NCBI RefSeq assembly: GCF_900635815.1
Contig: NZ_LR134173.1
Coordinates: 62,001-126,000 of the forward strand
Reading direction: 5' to 3'
Length of the DNA: 64,000 bases
DNA from: Legionella cherrii
GTDB taxonomy: Bacteria > Pseudomonadota > Gammaproteobacteria > Legionellales > Legionellaceae
Made by a program: the position numbers and the translations under genes. A model generated the notes under the pieces. The model was not told the origin of the DNA, did not search any database, and saw only the letters and a program-made list of their open reading frames with translations. This document shows, in pieces, positions 43,986-54,544 of this stretch; within the stretch, counting starts at the first letter, position 1, and every line of letters starts with the position of its first letter.

Positions 43986-45126
43986 ATGATTATTTCCTCT
44001 ATTACTGACTATCGTGAAGCGGCTCGACGGAAACTTCCTCGATTTTTGTTTGATTATATCGATGGCGGTGCTTTTGCCGAACAAACACTCAAGGCCAATA
44101 CTGAAGATCTTGCCAAGGTACTATTACGGCAAAGGATTTTAAAAAATGTAGGGCATCTCAATTTTGAAACTGAACTTTTAGGACAAAAGCTGGCAATGCC
44201 AGTCATCTTAAGCCCCGTAGGTCTTACCGGCATGTACGCCCGACGAGGGGAGGTCCAAGTAGCCAAAGCAGCTGCAGAAAAAGGAATACCTTTTGCCTTA
44301 TCTACAGTTTCTGTATGCTCTTTGGAAGAAGTATCCGCTCATAGTTCCCAGCCTGTCTGGTTTCAACTGTACGTACTCAAAGATCGCGGCTTTAATGCAG
44401 AGTATGCTGGAACGGGCTCAAACTTGTGGTGTGACTCATCTGGTATTCACAGTAGATATGTCCACTCCAAGTGCTCGCTATCGAGATGCACGCTCAGGAA
44501 TGTCTGGTCCATTTGCCCGTGAACGTCGATTCTTGCAAGCCCTGATGAAACCCTCCTGGGCTTATCAGGTGGGCATTATGGGGCGTCCACATGATCTAGG
44601 AAATATTTCGACCTATTTAAAAAAATCGATAGGACTAAAAAATTATATTGGGTGGTTAAATAACAATTTTGATCCCTCAATCAGTTGGCGCGATCTGGAG
44701 TGGATACGTCATTTTTGGAAAGGACCCTTACTCATCAAAGGAATACTTGATCCAGAAGATGCAAAAGATGCAGTAACTTTTGGTGCAGATGGAATTATCG
44801 TCTCTAATCATGGCGGACGGCAACTGGACGGCGTATTATCTACCGCAAAAGCGCTGCCTATGATTGCAGATAAGGTCAATTCAGACCTCACAATCCTTGT
44901 TGATTCAGGGGTACGCTCAGGACTCGATGTGGTACGAATGCTGGCTCTTGGGGCCCAAGCAGTGCTTCTGGGTAGACCGACAGCATATGCTTTAGCGGCA
45001 AGAGGACAAGCGGGAGTGGAACATATGCTTGAGTTGATACGAAACGAAATGGGTATTGCCATGACCTTGATGGGCGTAGGTAGGTCTACAGAAATTAACC
45101 GAACTCATCTTTGTACTGGTTCATGA
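43986..45126 (+). pseudogene. lldD: FMN-dependent alpha-hydroxy-acid dehydrogenase (lactate dehydrogenase type), frameshifted
   Basis: Two overlapping frames together give one complete about-380-aa FMN enzyme. The first (43986 to about 44393) has the N-terminal [30 protein letters not shown] and [14 protein letters not shown]. The second (about 44396-45126) has [21 protein letters not shown], then the catalytic [10 protein letters not shown] (His) and [27 protein letters not shown]. The break is one extra A in GGCTTTAATG near 44393-44395. Without it the reading is continuous. In an intact form it oxidises L-lactate to pyruvate. The gene symbol is by family likeness only. Either a recent pseudogene or a sequencing error. 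Confidence 0.8.
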
Positions 45127-45431
45127 ACTCGAAATCATCCCCTGGAACATTTTGCTCTACTTCTGAGCATCCTTAACTCCTTTCAGACTTGGTCCATATC
45201 CTTAGGTAGGTGTTCTTAATATCTGTTGCTTTATCCAGGATGGATTCGTATTAATCTGGTAACATAAAAATAACATTTATTGCAAAATAAGCTATACCTA
45301 TGTTTGGTCTATCATGAAATACATCATGCATGCACATGCTATGCGACGTGAAAACGCTTTAAGAATTGGTGCAGACCGTGAGATGAGTTGTAACACTATA
45401 AATAACTTAATAATTTTTTAGGACCCAATAT

Positions 45432-46736
45432 ATGGAAAATAAATTGGAACTTATTGAAAATGAATCGTCACCTCAGCAGCTACCCGTCAAAGAATGTGAA
45501 GCGAGCCCTAATCCACAAGGCACCTATTTGTTCTTTACGGTTCAGCACAAGAAAAATTTCGCTCCCCTGTATCCCAAAAGACTATCCATTTCTCATGTTG
45601 CCCAAGGAGCCATGAGTGGCGATTGTTATCTTCTCTCGGTTATCAATGCAATCCTTGCTTTACCGAATGGCGAACAATACATTCGTGAAGCCATGATTGA
45701 TAAAAAAAATAAAATCTATGTCCGCTTTTTTAAGGATGATAAGCCGCAATGGCTGATTATTGAAAAATCATTACCTACCTCTTGGGGCATTTTAAGTTCG
45801 GGCAAAATCTGGGTCCGTTTTCTTGAAAAAGCCTATGTTACTTTTATGGGCGGCAATTATAATAAAACGCTAACCAGCGGCGATAGTCGAACCGCGTTAA
45901 AAGCATTTCTTGGGGGGTTTACTGAATCAATCGCTATCCCGCAACAAGCCCAATGCTCTCTTGCTCAATTATATAAAAAAGTGATTTATGGCTGTAATGG
46001 TAAAGACATTTATTCTTTAATTTTTCTTCTGCGCCCTCATGATAAATTAGCAAGTATCACCAATATGCTCCAATATATTTTTGCGGATCAGCAAACGCTA
46101 TTGCATGAGTGGTGGAACTGGATCCATTTGAATCAAAAATACATTGAGCAATTGCTTGAAGAAAATCTCTTTTTAACCAAAGAGGCGTTCATTTGCTTTT
46201 TACAACAACGAATGCATCACAGCATGGCGCCCCCAGTTACAGCGATTGCAGCCGTGACACGCTGGTTGCATCAGTATGCCATTTTGCCTGGAGAAAACGA
46301 GTACAGTTATGATGAAATTGATTTGTTCCTTTCATTAAAAAAAGCTCATTCAGAACAAAAACCCATCGTCTGTAGTCCTAAAGAAGATCCTCCTGAAGGA
46401 ATTACCATGCAGCATACCTATGCGTTGATTGACACTAAAGAAAGTAAGCTAACTCATCGGAAATTTGTCATTCTTCGCAATCCACATCATGAAAACCGTC
46501 ATTGGTTCTCTCATTACCTCTTCTATGGCGGACGATATTCAATCGAACAAGAAGAAAATGGACAAATTGAATTGATTACTTTACCAGTAAGGCGCTCTAC
46601 TTTTACTATGGAACTCAGAGATTTTGCTCATGCATTTGCGTATGTTGATTGCGGCCGCTCTTTGTTGGATAAACAACTTCAACAAGAACTTCAAAACAGC
46701 GCTAATTTAAAAACTATGGATAATTTAAACTATTGA
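45432..46736 (+). CDS. Calpain-like cysteine protease (peptidase family C2)
   Basis: A 434-aa protein without signal peptide. The calpain triad is visible: C65 in AQGAMSGDCYLLSVINAI (calpains have QGxxGDCW/YxL), H328 in GITMQHTYALID, and N350 in ILRNPHHENRHW (calpains: RNPWG). Between them there is the typical WVRFLEKAYVTFMGGNY (calpains: LLEKAYAK.G.Y), and a helical insert of about 130 aa between the C and H parts. The triad is complete, so activity is plausible. Classical calpains are eukaryotic. The adjacent Ca2+-binding domains are absent. AGGA precedes the ATG. Effector status is inferred from the eukaryotic character. Confidence 0.85.
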   Translation: MENKLELIENESSPQQLPVKECEASPNPQGTYLFFTVQHKKNFAPLYPKRLSISHVAQGAMSGDCYLLSVINAILALPNGEQYIREAMIDKKNKIYVRFFKDDKPQWLIIEKSLPTSWGILSSGKIWVRFLEKAYVTFMGGNYNKTLTSGDSRTALKAFLGGFTESIAIPQQAQCSLAQLYKKVIYGCNGKDIYSLIFLLRPHDKLASITNMLQYIFADQQTLLHEWWNWIHLNQKYIEQLLEENLFLTKEAFICFLQQRMHHSMAPPVTAIAAVTRWLHQYAILPGENEYSYDEIDLFLSLKKAHSEQKPIVCSPKEDPPEGITMQHTYALIDTKESKLTHRKFVILRNPHHENRHWFSHYLFYGGRYSIEQEENGQIELITLPVRRSTFTMELRDFAHAFAYVDCGRSLLDKQLQQELQNSANLKTMDNLNY

Positions 46737-46753
46737 TAAAGATGCCAATAAGG

Positions 46754-47731
46754 TTACATCCATTTCATTTTTTTAAAAAGGAAATAAAGGAATAAGGCAC
46801 AGAAAATAATTAAACCTAATGCGCCAAAATATCCGTATTTCCAGTGTAACTCGGGCATCCATTCAAAATTCATTCCGTAGATTCCAGTAATTAAATTGAG
46901 TGGCAAAAAAATGGAGGCAAAGGCAGTGAGTACGGCCATTGTCTTACTCATTTTTTGCATTAATTCATTATCAATTTGTCCTAATAAGCCATTTAATAAC
47001 TCACGAATTGAATCCACTTCATGAATGATGAGATGGCTATGATTCGATAAATTATACAAGGAAGAACGGCATTTTTCTGAGACAACAGAAATATTGCGAG
47101 TCGTAATCCGCATTAAAATTTCTCTTATTGCCATCATGTAGCGTTTGATTTGTAAGGTCTGGTGCTTTACCTCCGCAACATCCTTATAGATATTCTCATT
47201 CGTGGTTTGTAATACAGAATCGAACTCCTCCGCTATTTCCTCATAATTAAAAAGTACCTTGGCATAGTCATTAATAATCCCTTCAAGAAATAAAAATAAT
47301 ATGAAACATGAGGTTTTTGCATAACGAAGAGAGTTTGAACAATTGTTAAGAAAATCAAATAATACAGGCAGCGGTTTTTCCGATGCAGTAAAGCAGTAAT
47401 TCGCAGTAAGATGAAGCACTAAGTTATCGAGATTTATTTCATTATTCTCATTGAGCTCAAGCGAAGCCAAACATTTAATTTGCAATGTGAGCTCCTTATC
47501 ATTATCAATAAGATTCGTTAAATTATTTTCTGCACATAATTTAATGACTTCCTCAGGTAATTTGAGTGTGTTGGCGAGTTGATTAAAAACATCGACTTGC
47601 TTGAGGCTACTATGGATCCAATACACTTTGCTTTTATCTTGGGTATTGATCTTCAATTCCTCAAGAGCAACCTGTTTCATGCTGTGATGGGTTAAATCAA
47701 ATTCAATTGCTATGGTATCAAAAGTATTCAT
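46754..47731 (-). CDS. CorA-family magnesium transporter
   Basis: A 325-aa membrane protein. The N-terminal 260 aa are soluble helical/beta funnel, followed by two helices at the C-terminus, with the family signature YGMNF in TGIYGMNFEWMPEL between them. It carries Mg2+ (or Co2+/Ni2+) inward. I chose the ATG at 47731, four codons downstream of another ATG with an unsuitable spacer. It is convergent with the calpain-like gene and about 235 bases from the PLD gene. Confidence 0.92.
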   Translation of the reverse strand: MNTFDTIAIEFDLTHHSMKQVALEELKINTQDKSKVYWIHSSLKQVDVFNQLANTLKLPEEVIKLCAENNLTNLIDNDKELTLQIKCLASLELNENNEINLDNLVLHLTANYCFTASEKPLPVLFDFLNNCSNSLRYAKTSCFILFLFLEGIINDYAKVLFNYEEIAEEFDSVLQTTNENIYKDVAEVKHQTLQIKRYMMAIREILMRITTRNISVVSEKCRSSLYNLSNHSHLIIHEVDSIRELLNGLLGQIDNELMQKMSKTMAVLTAFASIFLPLNLITGIYGMNFEWMPELHWKYGYFGALGLIIFCALFLYFLFKKMKWM

Positions 47732-47880
47732 TTTAACGTACATCCCTGTGATGCCTTTAATTAATTATGACTTGTTTTTTCTGATAATCAATTTCAATAC
47801 AACTGCTGTCAATTGGAGAGTATTCTCTAAGGAATCCCGTCATCCTGAATTGTGCGGAATGACATGCTCGGGCTAATGAA

Positions 47881-49494
47881 CTACTTTACCTGAGGGTCAA
47901 TCACATAATCCCAAAGATTATTAAATATTTGCACGATCTGAAATGGGCTAAGGACCACCGAAACATTCGCTAATGCAACTGATAAGTCACTGCTGTCACC
48001 CACCAAGATATTGGCTACAATGGGGGCGATTGCCCCACTATTTTTAATGTAATCAATAATTCGTTTATCCAGATCTTCAATACTATTTAGATAGGGAATT
48101 AAGATCAGTGGATGTACGTTTGGATTCATTAAAATTTTCAAAAACTGTTCCCAAGAAGCAATGATTGAATCAGGGGCTATCATTTTACTGGCAAATTCTT
48201 TCCATATTTCCAGCCTCAGCCTTTTAGCAAACGTATCTTTAAAAACACTTGATTTATCATCATCAAAAATGACAATCGATGTTTCGCTATCATGGGTAAA
48301 GGAGCGTTGGTTCACGTTCGCAGAACCTATAATAACGATTTCATCATCCGCAATGATTATTTTAGAATGCATGGCAGGATGATAATTTTCTTTTGCGGCA
48401 TTGACCCGATCGATTAGAACAAGCGCTACTTTATCTTTAACCTGCTGATTCACTCCACTGAGTAAAGCATCCCAAAATTCCCCTCTTTTTCTGTCGGGAA
48501 TAAGTATGTCCGTGGTTTCTTGTGAATCCTGAATGGCTAAAATTAAACAAACAAAATTGGACTCTTGAATTTTTTTATTGAGTTGCTTTGCAACATCAAC
48601 ATTAACTAAATATTGATCTTCAATGTAAATATACTTTTGCGCGTTAGCGATGATTGCAAAATAGGCGTCCTTCAAACTCCGATCTTTATCATTGCTGTTA
48701 GGATCATTATACGTACCGACAACTTTTCCGTAGTAGAAGTTACCCATGGTCATTTCACTTGGTTTTGTTTCATTTTCTCCTTTGAGTTGTATATTCTTGG
48801 TACTGGGATGGTTATGCCATCTTTTTTTAAATTTTTGCAGGATTTGATACGCAGCAGGTCCTTGTACTTTGCAATGGACGTCATGAACATTGGAATAATC
48901 TTTATGATAGGAATCAAACCGGTTCTTATTGATATCCATCCCCCCGCAAAAGGAAATGAGCCCTTCTTCTCCTTTAATAACAAGTACCTTTTCATGATGA
49001 CTGCCTACATTCTTACTTAAGCAGTATCTAAGGATCGCATAAAAAGGATCTAACTCTTTGAAAATCGATTGGTATTGACTAAATTTCTGCATAATAAAGG
49101 GGACGAATTGAGCAACGAACTGTCTCGAGTCCGAGGTGGAATAAGTATTATCATCCAAGAGCGCAACTGTATTTGATAAACCATTTAACTTGGGAATGTT
49201 ATTCAGGTTCATTTTTTGTAATTCAACACTCGGATTATTCCAAACTAATATCCGTATTTCGACTCCTTTTGTAGATGCCGTATTTAATAAATTAAATAAA
49301 GTCGATTTTTGATCCGTCTCTATGAGAGGGAAATCAATGTCCAGCATCCATCCAAGAATATAAATATAGTGATCTGGAGTCTTTGCTGTTTGAAGTGCTT
49401 TCACAATTTCAGCAAAAGCATTTGCTCCATCGACCATATATTCAATTTGATTCCGTGTTGCATCCGGAAATATTTTTAACCATTTACTGGCCAT
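47881..49494 (-). CDS. Phospholipase D-family protein
   Basis: A 537-aa protein with the two HKD motifs required for the PLD active site: HHEKVLVIKGEEGLISFCGG (about 167-186) and MHSKIIIADDEIVIIGSANV followed by NQRS (about 375-400). No signal peptide or membrane segment is visible. The C-terminal about 100 aa are helical. The ATG at 49494 is separated from the stop of the 959-aa gene by two bases, so the two are coupled and probably work together. Whether it cleaves a phospholipid or nucleic acid is unclear; the family includes both. Confidence 0.9.
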   Translation of the reverse strand: MASKWLKIFPDATRNQIEYMVDGANAFAEIVKALQTAKTPDHYIYILGWMLDIDFPLIETDQKSTLFNLLNTASTKGVEIRILVWNNPSVELQKMNLNNIPKLNGLSNTVALLDDNTYSTSDSRQFVAQFVPFIMQKFSQYQSIFKELDPFYAILRYCLSKNVGSHHEKVLVIKGEEGLISFCGGMDINKNRFDSYHKDYSNVHDVHCKVQGPAAYQILQKFKKRWHNHPSTKNIQLKGENETKPSEMTMGNFYYGKVVGTYNDPNSNDKDRSLKDAYFAIIANAQKYIYIEDQYLVNVDVAKQLNKKIQESNFVCLILAIQDSQETTDILIPDRKRGEFWDALLSGVNQQVKDKVALVLIDRVNAAKENYHPAMHSKIIIADDEIVIIGSANVNQRSFTHDSETSIVIFDDDKSSVFKDTFAKRLRLEIWKEFASKMIAPDSIIASWEQFLKILMNPNVHPLILIPYLNSIEDLDKRIIDYIKNSGAIAPIVANILVGDSSDLSVALANVSVVLSPFQIVQIFNNLWDYVIDPQVK

Positions 49495-49496
49495 GG

Positions 49497-52376
49497 CTAG
49501 ATCTGCCTACCCGTTTTGGGATCGTATTTTACCTCTACGGGAACGATCTGATCGGTTGGCAGAATTTCTATCCATTGATCAAAAATTTCATAGTTTTTAC
49601 CCACGTTTGCTCGAAAACCACCCTGTAAGGGGAAAAATCCATGTTCGTAAACGCGATCAATGGGGGTTGCCGTTACCGTGTTGGTGTCATCAACCAATGC
49701 AGGATCAGATACTTCACTGGGTTTAGGATATTTTCCAGTTTGGATTCCTTCTTGATATTTCTGTTGTATTTTTTTAGCTAAATCCATGATGACATCAATC
49801 ATTTTTTGGCCATCTAAAGGATGGCCATTAATGTCTTTTTCATCCGGATTATTGGTGTGATAAATGACGTCATCGGTAATCCCATTCAGGCCTTCAACAC
49901 CTTTTAACCAGTTAATGGCAGCTTCTTCTTTCCCAGGCCGAATAGGAATGACCGCTTTTACCCAAGGGGCATTTAAAAACGCGTTGCGCATGTTGTCGCC
50001 ATCCAATTGCAACAACCAGCCTAGACTGCTCCCTAACTTGGCGGGATCTGAATCTTCGGTAATATAATAATTATCTCGTTGTTGTTCATTGATGCCTCCC
50101 CAACCCACGGTACTCGAACTTAAGAGATTATTTTCAGAATTTAAATCGGCAATGCTTATTTTATTCATCAAGCCCTTCTGTAAGACTCTATTGACCCCAC
50201 TCAATACCGGTCCTGATGGATTAAAAATGGGAGTTGGTGTTTCTTGCAACTGTTGTTTGCTACGATGTAATCTGGGCCTCCACCATTCAGGAGACACAAA
50301 ATAAAGCATTTTATCAATATCAAAAATAGAGTTTATGAGCTCGGCGACCACATGTCGGGTGCGATCATCTGGCAGGGGAACATTGTTTAAAAGCATGCTC
50401 TGCACCAGCTGACGGTAGACGACAATCCGTTCTTCTTCTCTTAAGTCATCACTATCACGTGTTTTAATTTTACTTGCCAGTGTCACCCTATCTTTAACAG
50501 TCTCTACGTAAGCTTTTTCATATTCTGCTTTTTCTTTCGCTTTAAAATTCGCGAGATTTGCATTGTTTTGTTGAATGATCGCATCATTGGCACCTGCTTT
50601 GGGAGCCCAATGCAGAATAAGGGCTACATCCAGACTATTTTCTCCTTGAAAATCAGCATAATCCAAATGTAAGGTGAAGGTTGCCTTATCCGATAAATTT
50701 TGAATCGAATCTTTTCTTGATACTTTTACGGGTTTACCCTGAGGATCAAATTCCACATCAGTCAAATCATAATTCGCTTTGGAACATACAAATTCCTGCG
50801 CAAAATCTGCTTGAATTTTTTCCACGTCATCAAACACAACCCATTCCGTACCCGAATAAACCCCGTTTACATAGACCTTTTTATTGTCTGCGTCCGTACC
50901 ATCTATGGAAACAAAAGGAATGGTAATGTTTTTTTCTTCTTGAAAAGGCTGGAAGGTAGGAATTTCCTCCGGATGCGGGATACTATCCAAATCAGCGGGG
51001 ACGGCAATATGAACCAATTCTGCTATCCCTAATTCTTTGCCTGGATCATCCACATAGGTTTGCCAACACAAATAAGATCCTACATCCTGAACCTGCACCC
51101 CAACTTGCCGCATTTTTCGGCGTAATTCATAGTTTATGAGTTCTTCAGTAGTATTTGTTAAAGTATGTTTTATGCTCGAAATATCTGTTGTTTCGGTCAC
51201 CGTTTTAAACGTCGATTTATAATTTTTCCTTATTTCAGAGGATAACTGTTCTGTTTGCTGGCGCATTTGTTTGTGTGTTGCCTCGCGTGCCGTTTGCTGT
51301 GATGTCTTATCATCAAAGCTGGAGGTTGCCTCGACTGATGCATAAGAAGCTTTAACACTCGCCCCGAAATTGACATCTTGTTGATTGTCCTGTTTAACTG
51401 CATCGGAAAGCTCATCTTGCGTTGTGGTCGTTGTGGAAGACTTTGTGATGAGATCCAGTGTGGTTTCCAATGTACGCTCAATCGTTGTGCTGCGCGTATG
51501 GACTTCGATGAGTTCCACAGTAGAGCCCGGGCTTAGCCAAACATGATCAACCGGGGTGCCAAGAAAAGTATCTAATTCAAAGAAATATTGTCGAAATAAA
51601 TGAACAATACTGATTGGTGATAAAGCCACACAATCAAGATAGTCTTTATTGGTTGGATCCAGATCATTAATATTGAGAAAAGCATCACTACTGTTATCGG
51701 CAGAAAGCATCTTGGCAAGTCGCATCGCTTCCTCGGTATTATTCACCGTACTGTAAAAAATCTGGGTTAGAAGATCGTAGGCTCGTTGCTTCACGAGAAA
51801 TAATAAGTTTCCCGCCACTGAGGACTCATATTCTAATTGGTGTTCCAATACCCCAACATCTATTCTTCGAGTGTTAATCGATGACCCAGTCACATTGCCC
51901 GCACGTGAAAGAATGCCTGTACTGGGATTTAAATTACTTCGGTTATTAATTTGCGAATAGGCATCCGTATATATTTTTACAATATTTTTGTTGAGGATTG
52001 CATTCACATTGTCATTGGTAATGATCGTATCCCATATACTCGGTTGATAATTTTGATAGGGCGGCAGCTGTAAGGAAATTTGTTGTAATACCACGCTATC
52101 AAAAGTGCGGATTTTTCCCGCCTCCAGTGCACCTGCTTTAATTTGGATATTAATTTGGCCATCCTGGGTATAATTAATATCAATCAAACCCGCAAATTGA
52201 TTTTTCAATTTCTCTAAAATTGACGCTTTGTCATTTTGAAACCCCGTCTGAAAACGTTCTTGAATTCGCTTGGATTTCCATCCAAGCAAAGGTTGGTATA
52301 TGCCAAACAATTCACTATCATAAGGAAGCACAGTAGTATAATTCGAAAGATCGGTTATCCGTTTCACTATCGTCAT
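49497..52376 (-). CDS. Large protein coupled to phospholipase D, function unknown
   Basis: A 959-aa soluble protein. Residues about 1-300 are mixed, then comes a polar Thr/Ser/Gln-rich coiled region (about 300-430: TTLDLITKSSTTTTTQDELS, QTAREATHKQMRQQTEQLSS), then a beta-rich part with ITIPFVSIDGTD and a helical middle (AEYEKAYVETVKDRVTLASK), ending in a Gly/Pro-rich tail. I chose the ATG at 52376, since AAGGAG lies nine bases before it; a GTG two codons upstream is too close. I recognise no family. Its stop is two bases from the PLD gene, and base use looks like the neighbours'. Confidence 0.7.
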   Translation of the reverse strand: MTIVKRITDLSNYTTVLPYDSELFGIYQPLLGWKSKRIQERFQTGFQNDKASILEKLKNQFAGLIDINYTQDGQINIQIKAGALEAGKIRTFDSVVLQQISLQLPPYQNYQPSIWDTIITNDNVNAILNKNIVKIYTDAYSQINNRSNLNPSTGILSRAGNVTGSSINTRRIDVGVLEHQLEYESSVAGNLLFLVKQRAYDLLTQIFYSTVNNTEEAMRLAKMLSADNSSDAFLNINDLDPTNKDYLDCVALSPISIVHLFRQYFFELDTFLGTPVDHVWLSPGSTVELIEVHTRSTTIERTLETTLDLITKSSTTTTTQDELSDAVKQDNQQDVNFGASVKASYASVEATSSFDDKTSQQTAREATHKQMRQQTEQLSSEIRKNYKSTFKTVTETTDISSIKHTLTNTTEELINYELRRKMRQVGVQVQDVGSYLCWQTYVDDPGKELGIAELVHIAVPADLDSIPHPEEIPTFQPFQEEKNITIPFVSIDGTDADNKKVYVNGVYSGTEWVVFDDVEKIQADFAQEFVCSKANYDLTDVEFDPQGKPVKVSRKDSIQNLSDKATFTLHLDYADFQGENSLDVALILHWAPKAGANDAIIQQNNANLANFKAKEKAEYEKAYVETVKDRVTLASKIKTRDSDDLREEERIVVYRQLVQSMLLNNVPLPDDRTRHVVAELINSIFDIDKMLYFVSPEWWRPRLHRSKQQLQETPTPIFNPSGPVLSGVNRVLQKGLMNKISIADLNSENNLLSSSTVGWGGINEQQRDNYYITEDSDPAKLGSSLGWLLQLDGDNMRNAFLNAPWVKAVIPIRPGKEEAAINWLKGVEGLNGITDDVIYHTNNPDEKDINGHPLDGQKMIDVIMDLAKKIQQKYQEGIQTGKYPKPSEVSDPALVDDTNTVTATPIDRVYEHGFFPLQGGFRANVGKNYEIFDQWIEILPTDQIVPVEVKYDPKTGRQI

Positions 52377-52385
52377 TTTCACAAT

Positions 52386-52870
52386 CTCCTTGATTCATCC
52401 ATGAATTCCTTGAGCTTGTTTTTGATAGTCAATTATTTTTATGAATAAGGAATCCAACAACCTTGTTAATCCCCAATTGTATAAATTTAGCACAAAAATT
52501 AATAAAGTTTCTTAATATTTCCTTAATAATTCATCTATAAAATGCCGTCATTGTTAAAAACTATTCATGCAGATATAGATTATCAATTCTGGATGAGCGG
52601 AGGACTGATACAACTTAGGCAATCTTAATCAATAAGCTCGATTTTGTTGAAATAGATTTTTTAAGTTATATCAGTGATGTTTAACAAATAAAACCCAATC
52701 CATAAGAAAAATAAGGGTTAGTACCATTCCATATTTTTGTTTGCACCCTACCTTAAAACATCTACTCACCCACTATCTAAAATAAATTGACATGATTTCC
52801 TAGGACTAAAAATTAATTCGCATAGATCTATTATTTTTCATTTTAAAAAACGAATTAACTTTATAAGGTT
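52386..52870. other. About 485 bases of AT-rich DNA without a gene
   Basis: This divergent region must carry promoters for the 959-aa gene and the first HAD/SH2-like gene. I see no ORF with a ribosome site and no clear repeat in it. Confidence 0.4.
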
Positions 52871-52875
52871 CAAAA

Positions 52876-54537
52876 ATGACAATACGCTATTTATCTTTTG
52901 ATTTTGATGGATGTTTATTCAACAGGGCTTATATTCAATTACCCCATAACAATTTTAGTAAGGATAAAACTAATGCCGTCCTGGTTAAAAATAGGAAGTT
53001 CCTGGACAAAATAAAAAGTGAAAATTCCAAGTTTTCAGCAGCTTACGGTTTCATTGGTTCCACGCGCCAAGATTACTTCATCGACATGATAAACGGCGGT
53101 ATTTATACCCCAGGACAATTTAGGGGCTCTTGTTGCCCGGCAATGGCCACCATTTGTGAGGATCTGGGTATTACTTTTGATCCACTCCTGCTCGCAGACA
53201 TTGACGGCGAATTGGCTATCGGCACTTCATACCAGCGTATAATGGATGAGATTAACAACGGTACATGGAGTGATAACAATAAAAATATTCATCAACATGC
53301 AAGCTGCGCCAGTATGGATGAATATAAAAGAACCATTCTTTTTGCGCAAATGCAAAAAGCAGCGGATGATCATCCAGAAGAAGAAATCATATTTGATTTT
53401 TTTGATGATCGACTCGACATCTTAGGGACTCTAAAACAATATTTTAGCGAACATAACCATATGATTCCTAAGAATGTACAATTACGTTTACACAGTTATG
53501 CTGGAGAAAAAGACAAGTTAATTGCGTCTATACAAGGTATAGGAAACCCGATATCCAACTATCAATTCTGCTTACGCAAGATGCATGAAAACGTTAAGTA
53601 TTTACATGAAGTTGCAGAGGCGCTAAAAGAAGTAGCTTTACAACCCCATCCTGGAGAGAAAATATTTTCTATTATGAAGGAACTTGTTAAAAAGGGACTC
53701 TTCATCAACAGCGTTGCGGAAGTAGACGCTTTCTTTGCTAAAAACCCTGATGCAGACTTCGTTGTACATCCCAGCTCACAAAAATCGGGTGATCTCCTCC
53801 TGTTCAATGCTACTTATCGAACGTCTAAAAATATTGTTTCCACAAGATATGGTTTTGATTTAGATGGCAATTTATTCCTATTTGATAAGGATGAGCGATT
53901 TGCGATTAAAATGGAGCCTCAAGGATTAATTGCCACGCTGGCAATACATGTTGCAAAAGCTCGAATTTTTATAGAAAACAATGACAATTGGAACAATCCA
54001 GTCCCCCAACCTGCTCAAGAACAACCTCAGGCAATGTCAAAAGGTCAAAGCCTCTACCTGGAGCTTACAAATAGCCCTTATTTTGTTGCCGATGCATCTC
54101 AGGCGACACAAGTGTTAACCGATAATCCTGCATTTCCCTTTGTGCTCCGTAAAAGCAGCACTCCACATGAGGGAATGATCACTTTCACTGCCCTCTTTGA
54201 TACAGCGAAAGGGATTAAGGCCTCACGTTTTGGACTCACTCCAGAGGGTGAACTGTTTTCTCTAGATAACGTTGCAGCATATAAGATAAAGGAGGGGGCA
54301 TCTGAGGATTTATTGGGCTTTTTGAAAGAACGTATTCTTGTTGAAACAGAACGGGTCAATCAAGCCGAAGATCTTGAGAAGATCACCTTTAGGGGAATCA
54401 AACCCCAGCGGGAACAATGGGAGAAGCTGCGCAAACCAATAGAGCAGTGGCTTCACAAAAAGGATTATTTGCCCACAAAGCCGTCGCAAAACCTGCAGCA
54501 GAGGCTGTTCTTGGGCATGACATGCAACCTTAAATAA
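52876..54537 (+). CDS. Candidate effector: HAD-like phosphatase with tandem SH2-like domains (copy 1)
   Basis: A 553-aa protein. Residues about 1-250 look like a HAD hydrolase: motif I DFDGC (9-13), motif II Ser/Thr in FIGSTRQD (59-66), motif IV DFFDD (174-178). Residues about 275-365 and 395-490 are two similar units of SH2 shape. In the second, FVLRKSS (422-428) followed by GMITFTALFD and SRFGLTPEGELFSL matches the SH2 phosphotyrosine pocket Arg (R425) and strands C and D. In the first, the Arg position is His (H298 in FVVHPSS). AAGG precedes the ATG, and a terminator follows. Legionella are known to have SH2 proteins. A combined phosphatase and SH2 is inference from pattern. Confidence 0.65.
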   Translation: MTIRYLSFDFDGCLFNRAYIQLPHNNFSKDKTNAVLVKNRKFLDKIKSENSKFSAAYGFIGSTRQDYFIDMINGGIYTPGQFRGSCCPAMATICEDLGITFDPLLLADIDGELAIGTSYQRIMDEINNGTWSDNNKNIHQHASCASMDEYKRTILFAQMQKAADDHPEEEIIFDFFDDRLDILGTLKQYFSEHNHMIPKNVQLRLHSYAGEKDKLIASIQGIGNPISNYQFCLRKMHENVKYLHEVAEALKEVALQPHPGEKIFSIMKELVKKGLFINSVAEVDAFFAKNPDADFVVHPSSQKSGDLLLFNATYRTSKNIVSTRYGFDLDGNLFLFDKDERFAIKMEPQGLIATLAIHVAKARIFIENNDNWNNPVPQPAQEQPQAMSKGQSLYLELTNSPYFVADASQATQVLTDNPAFPFVLRKSSTPHEGMITFTALFDTAKGIKASRFGLTPEGELFSLDNVAAYKIKEGASEDLLGFLKERILVETERVNQAEDLEKITFRGIKPQREQWEKLRKPIEQWLHKKDYLPTKPSQNLQQRLFLGMTCNLK

Positions 54538-54544
54538 TCTGTAG

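Noticed and set aside
45314..45421. 35-codon ORF just before the calpain-like gene
   Set aside because: No ribosome site and no recognisable sequence; its stop close to the next start may be chance.
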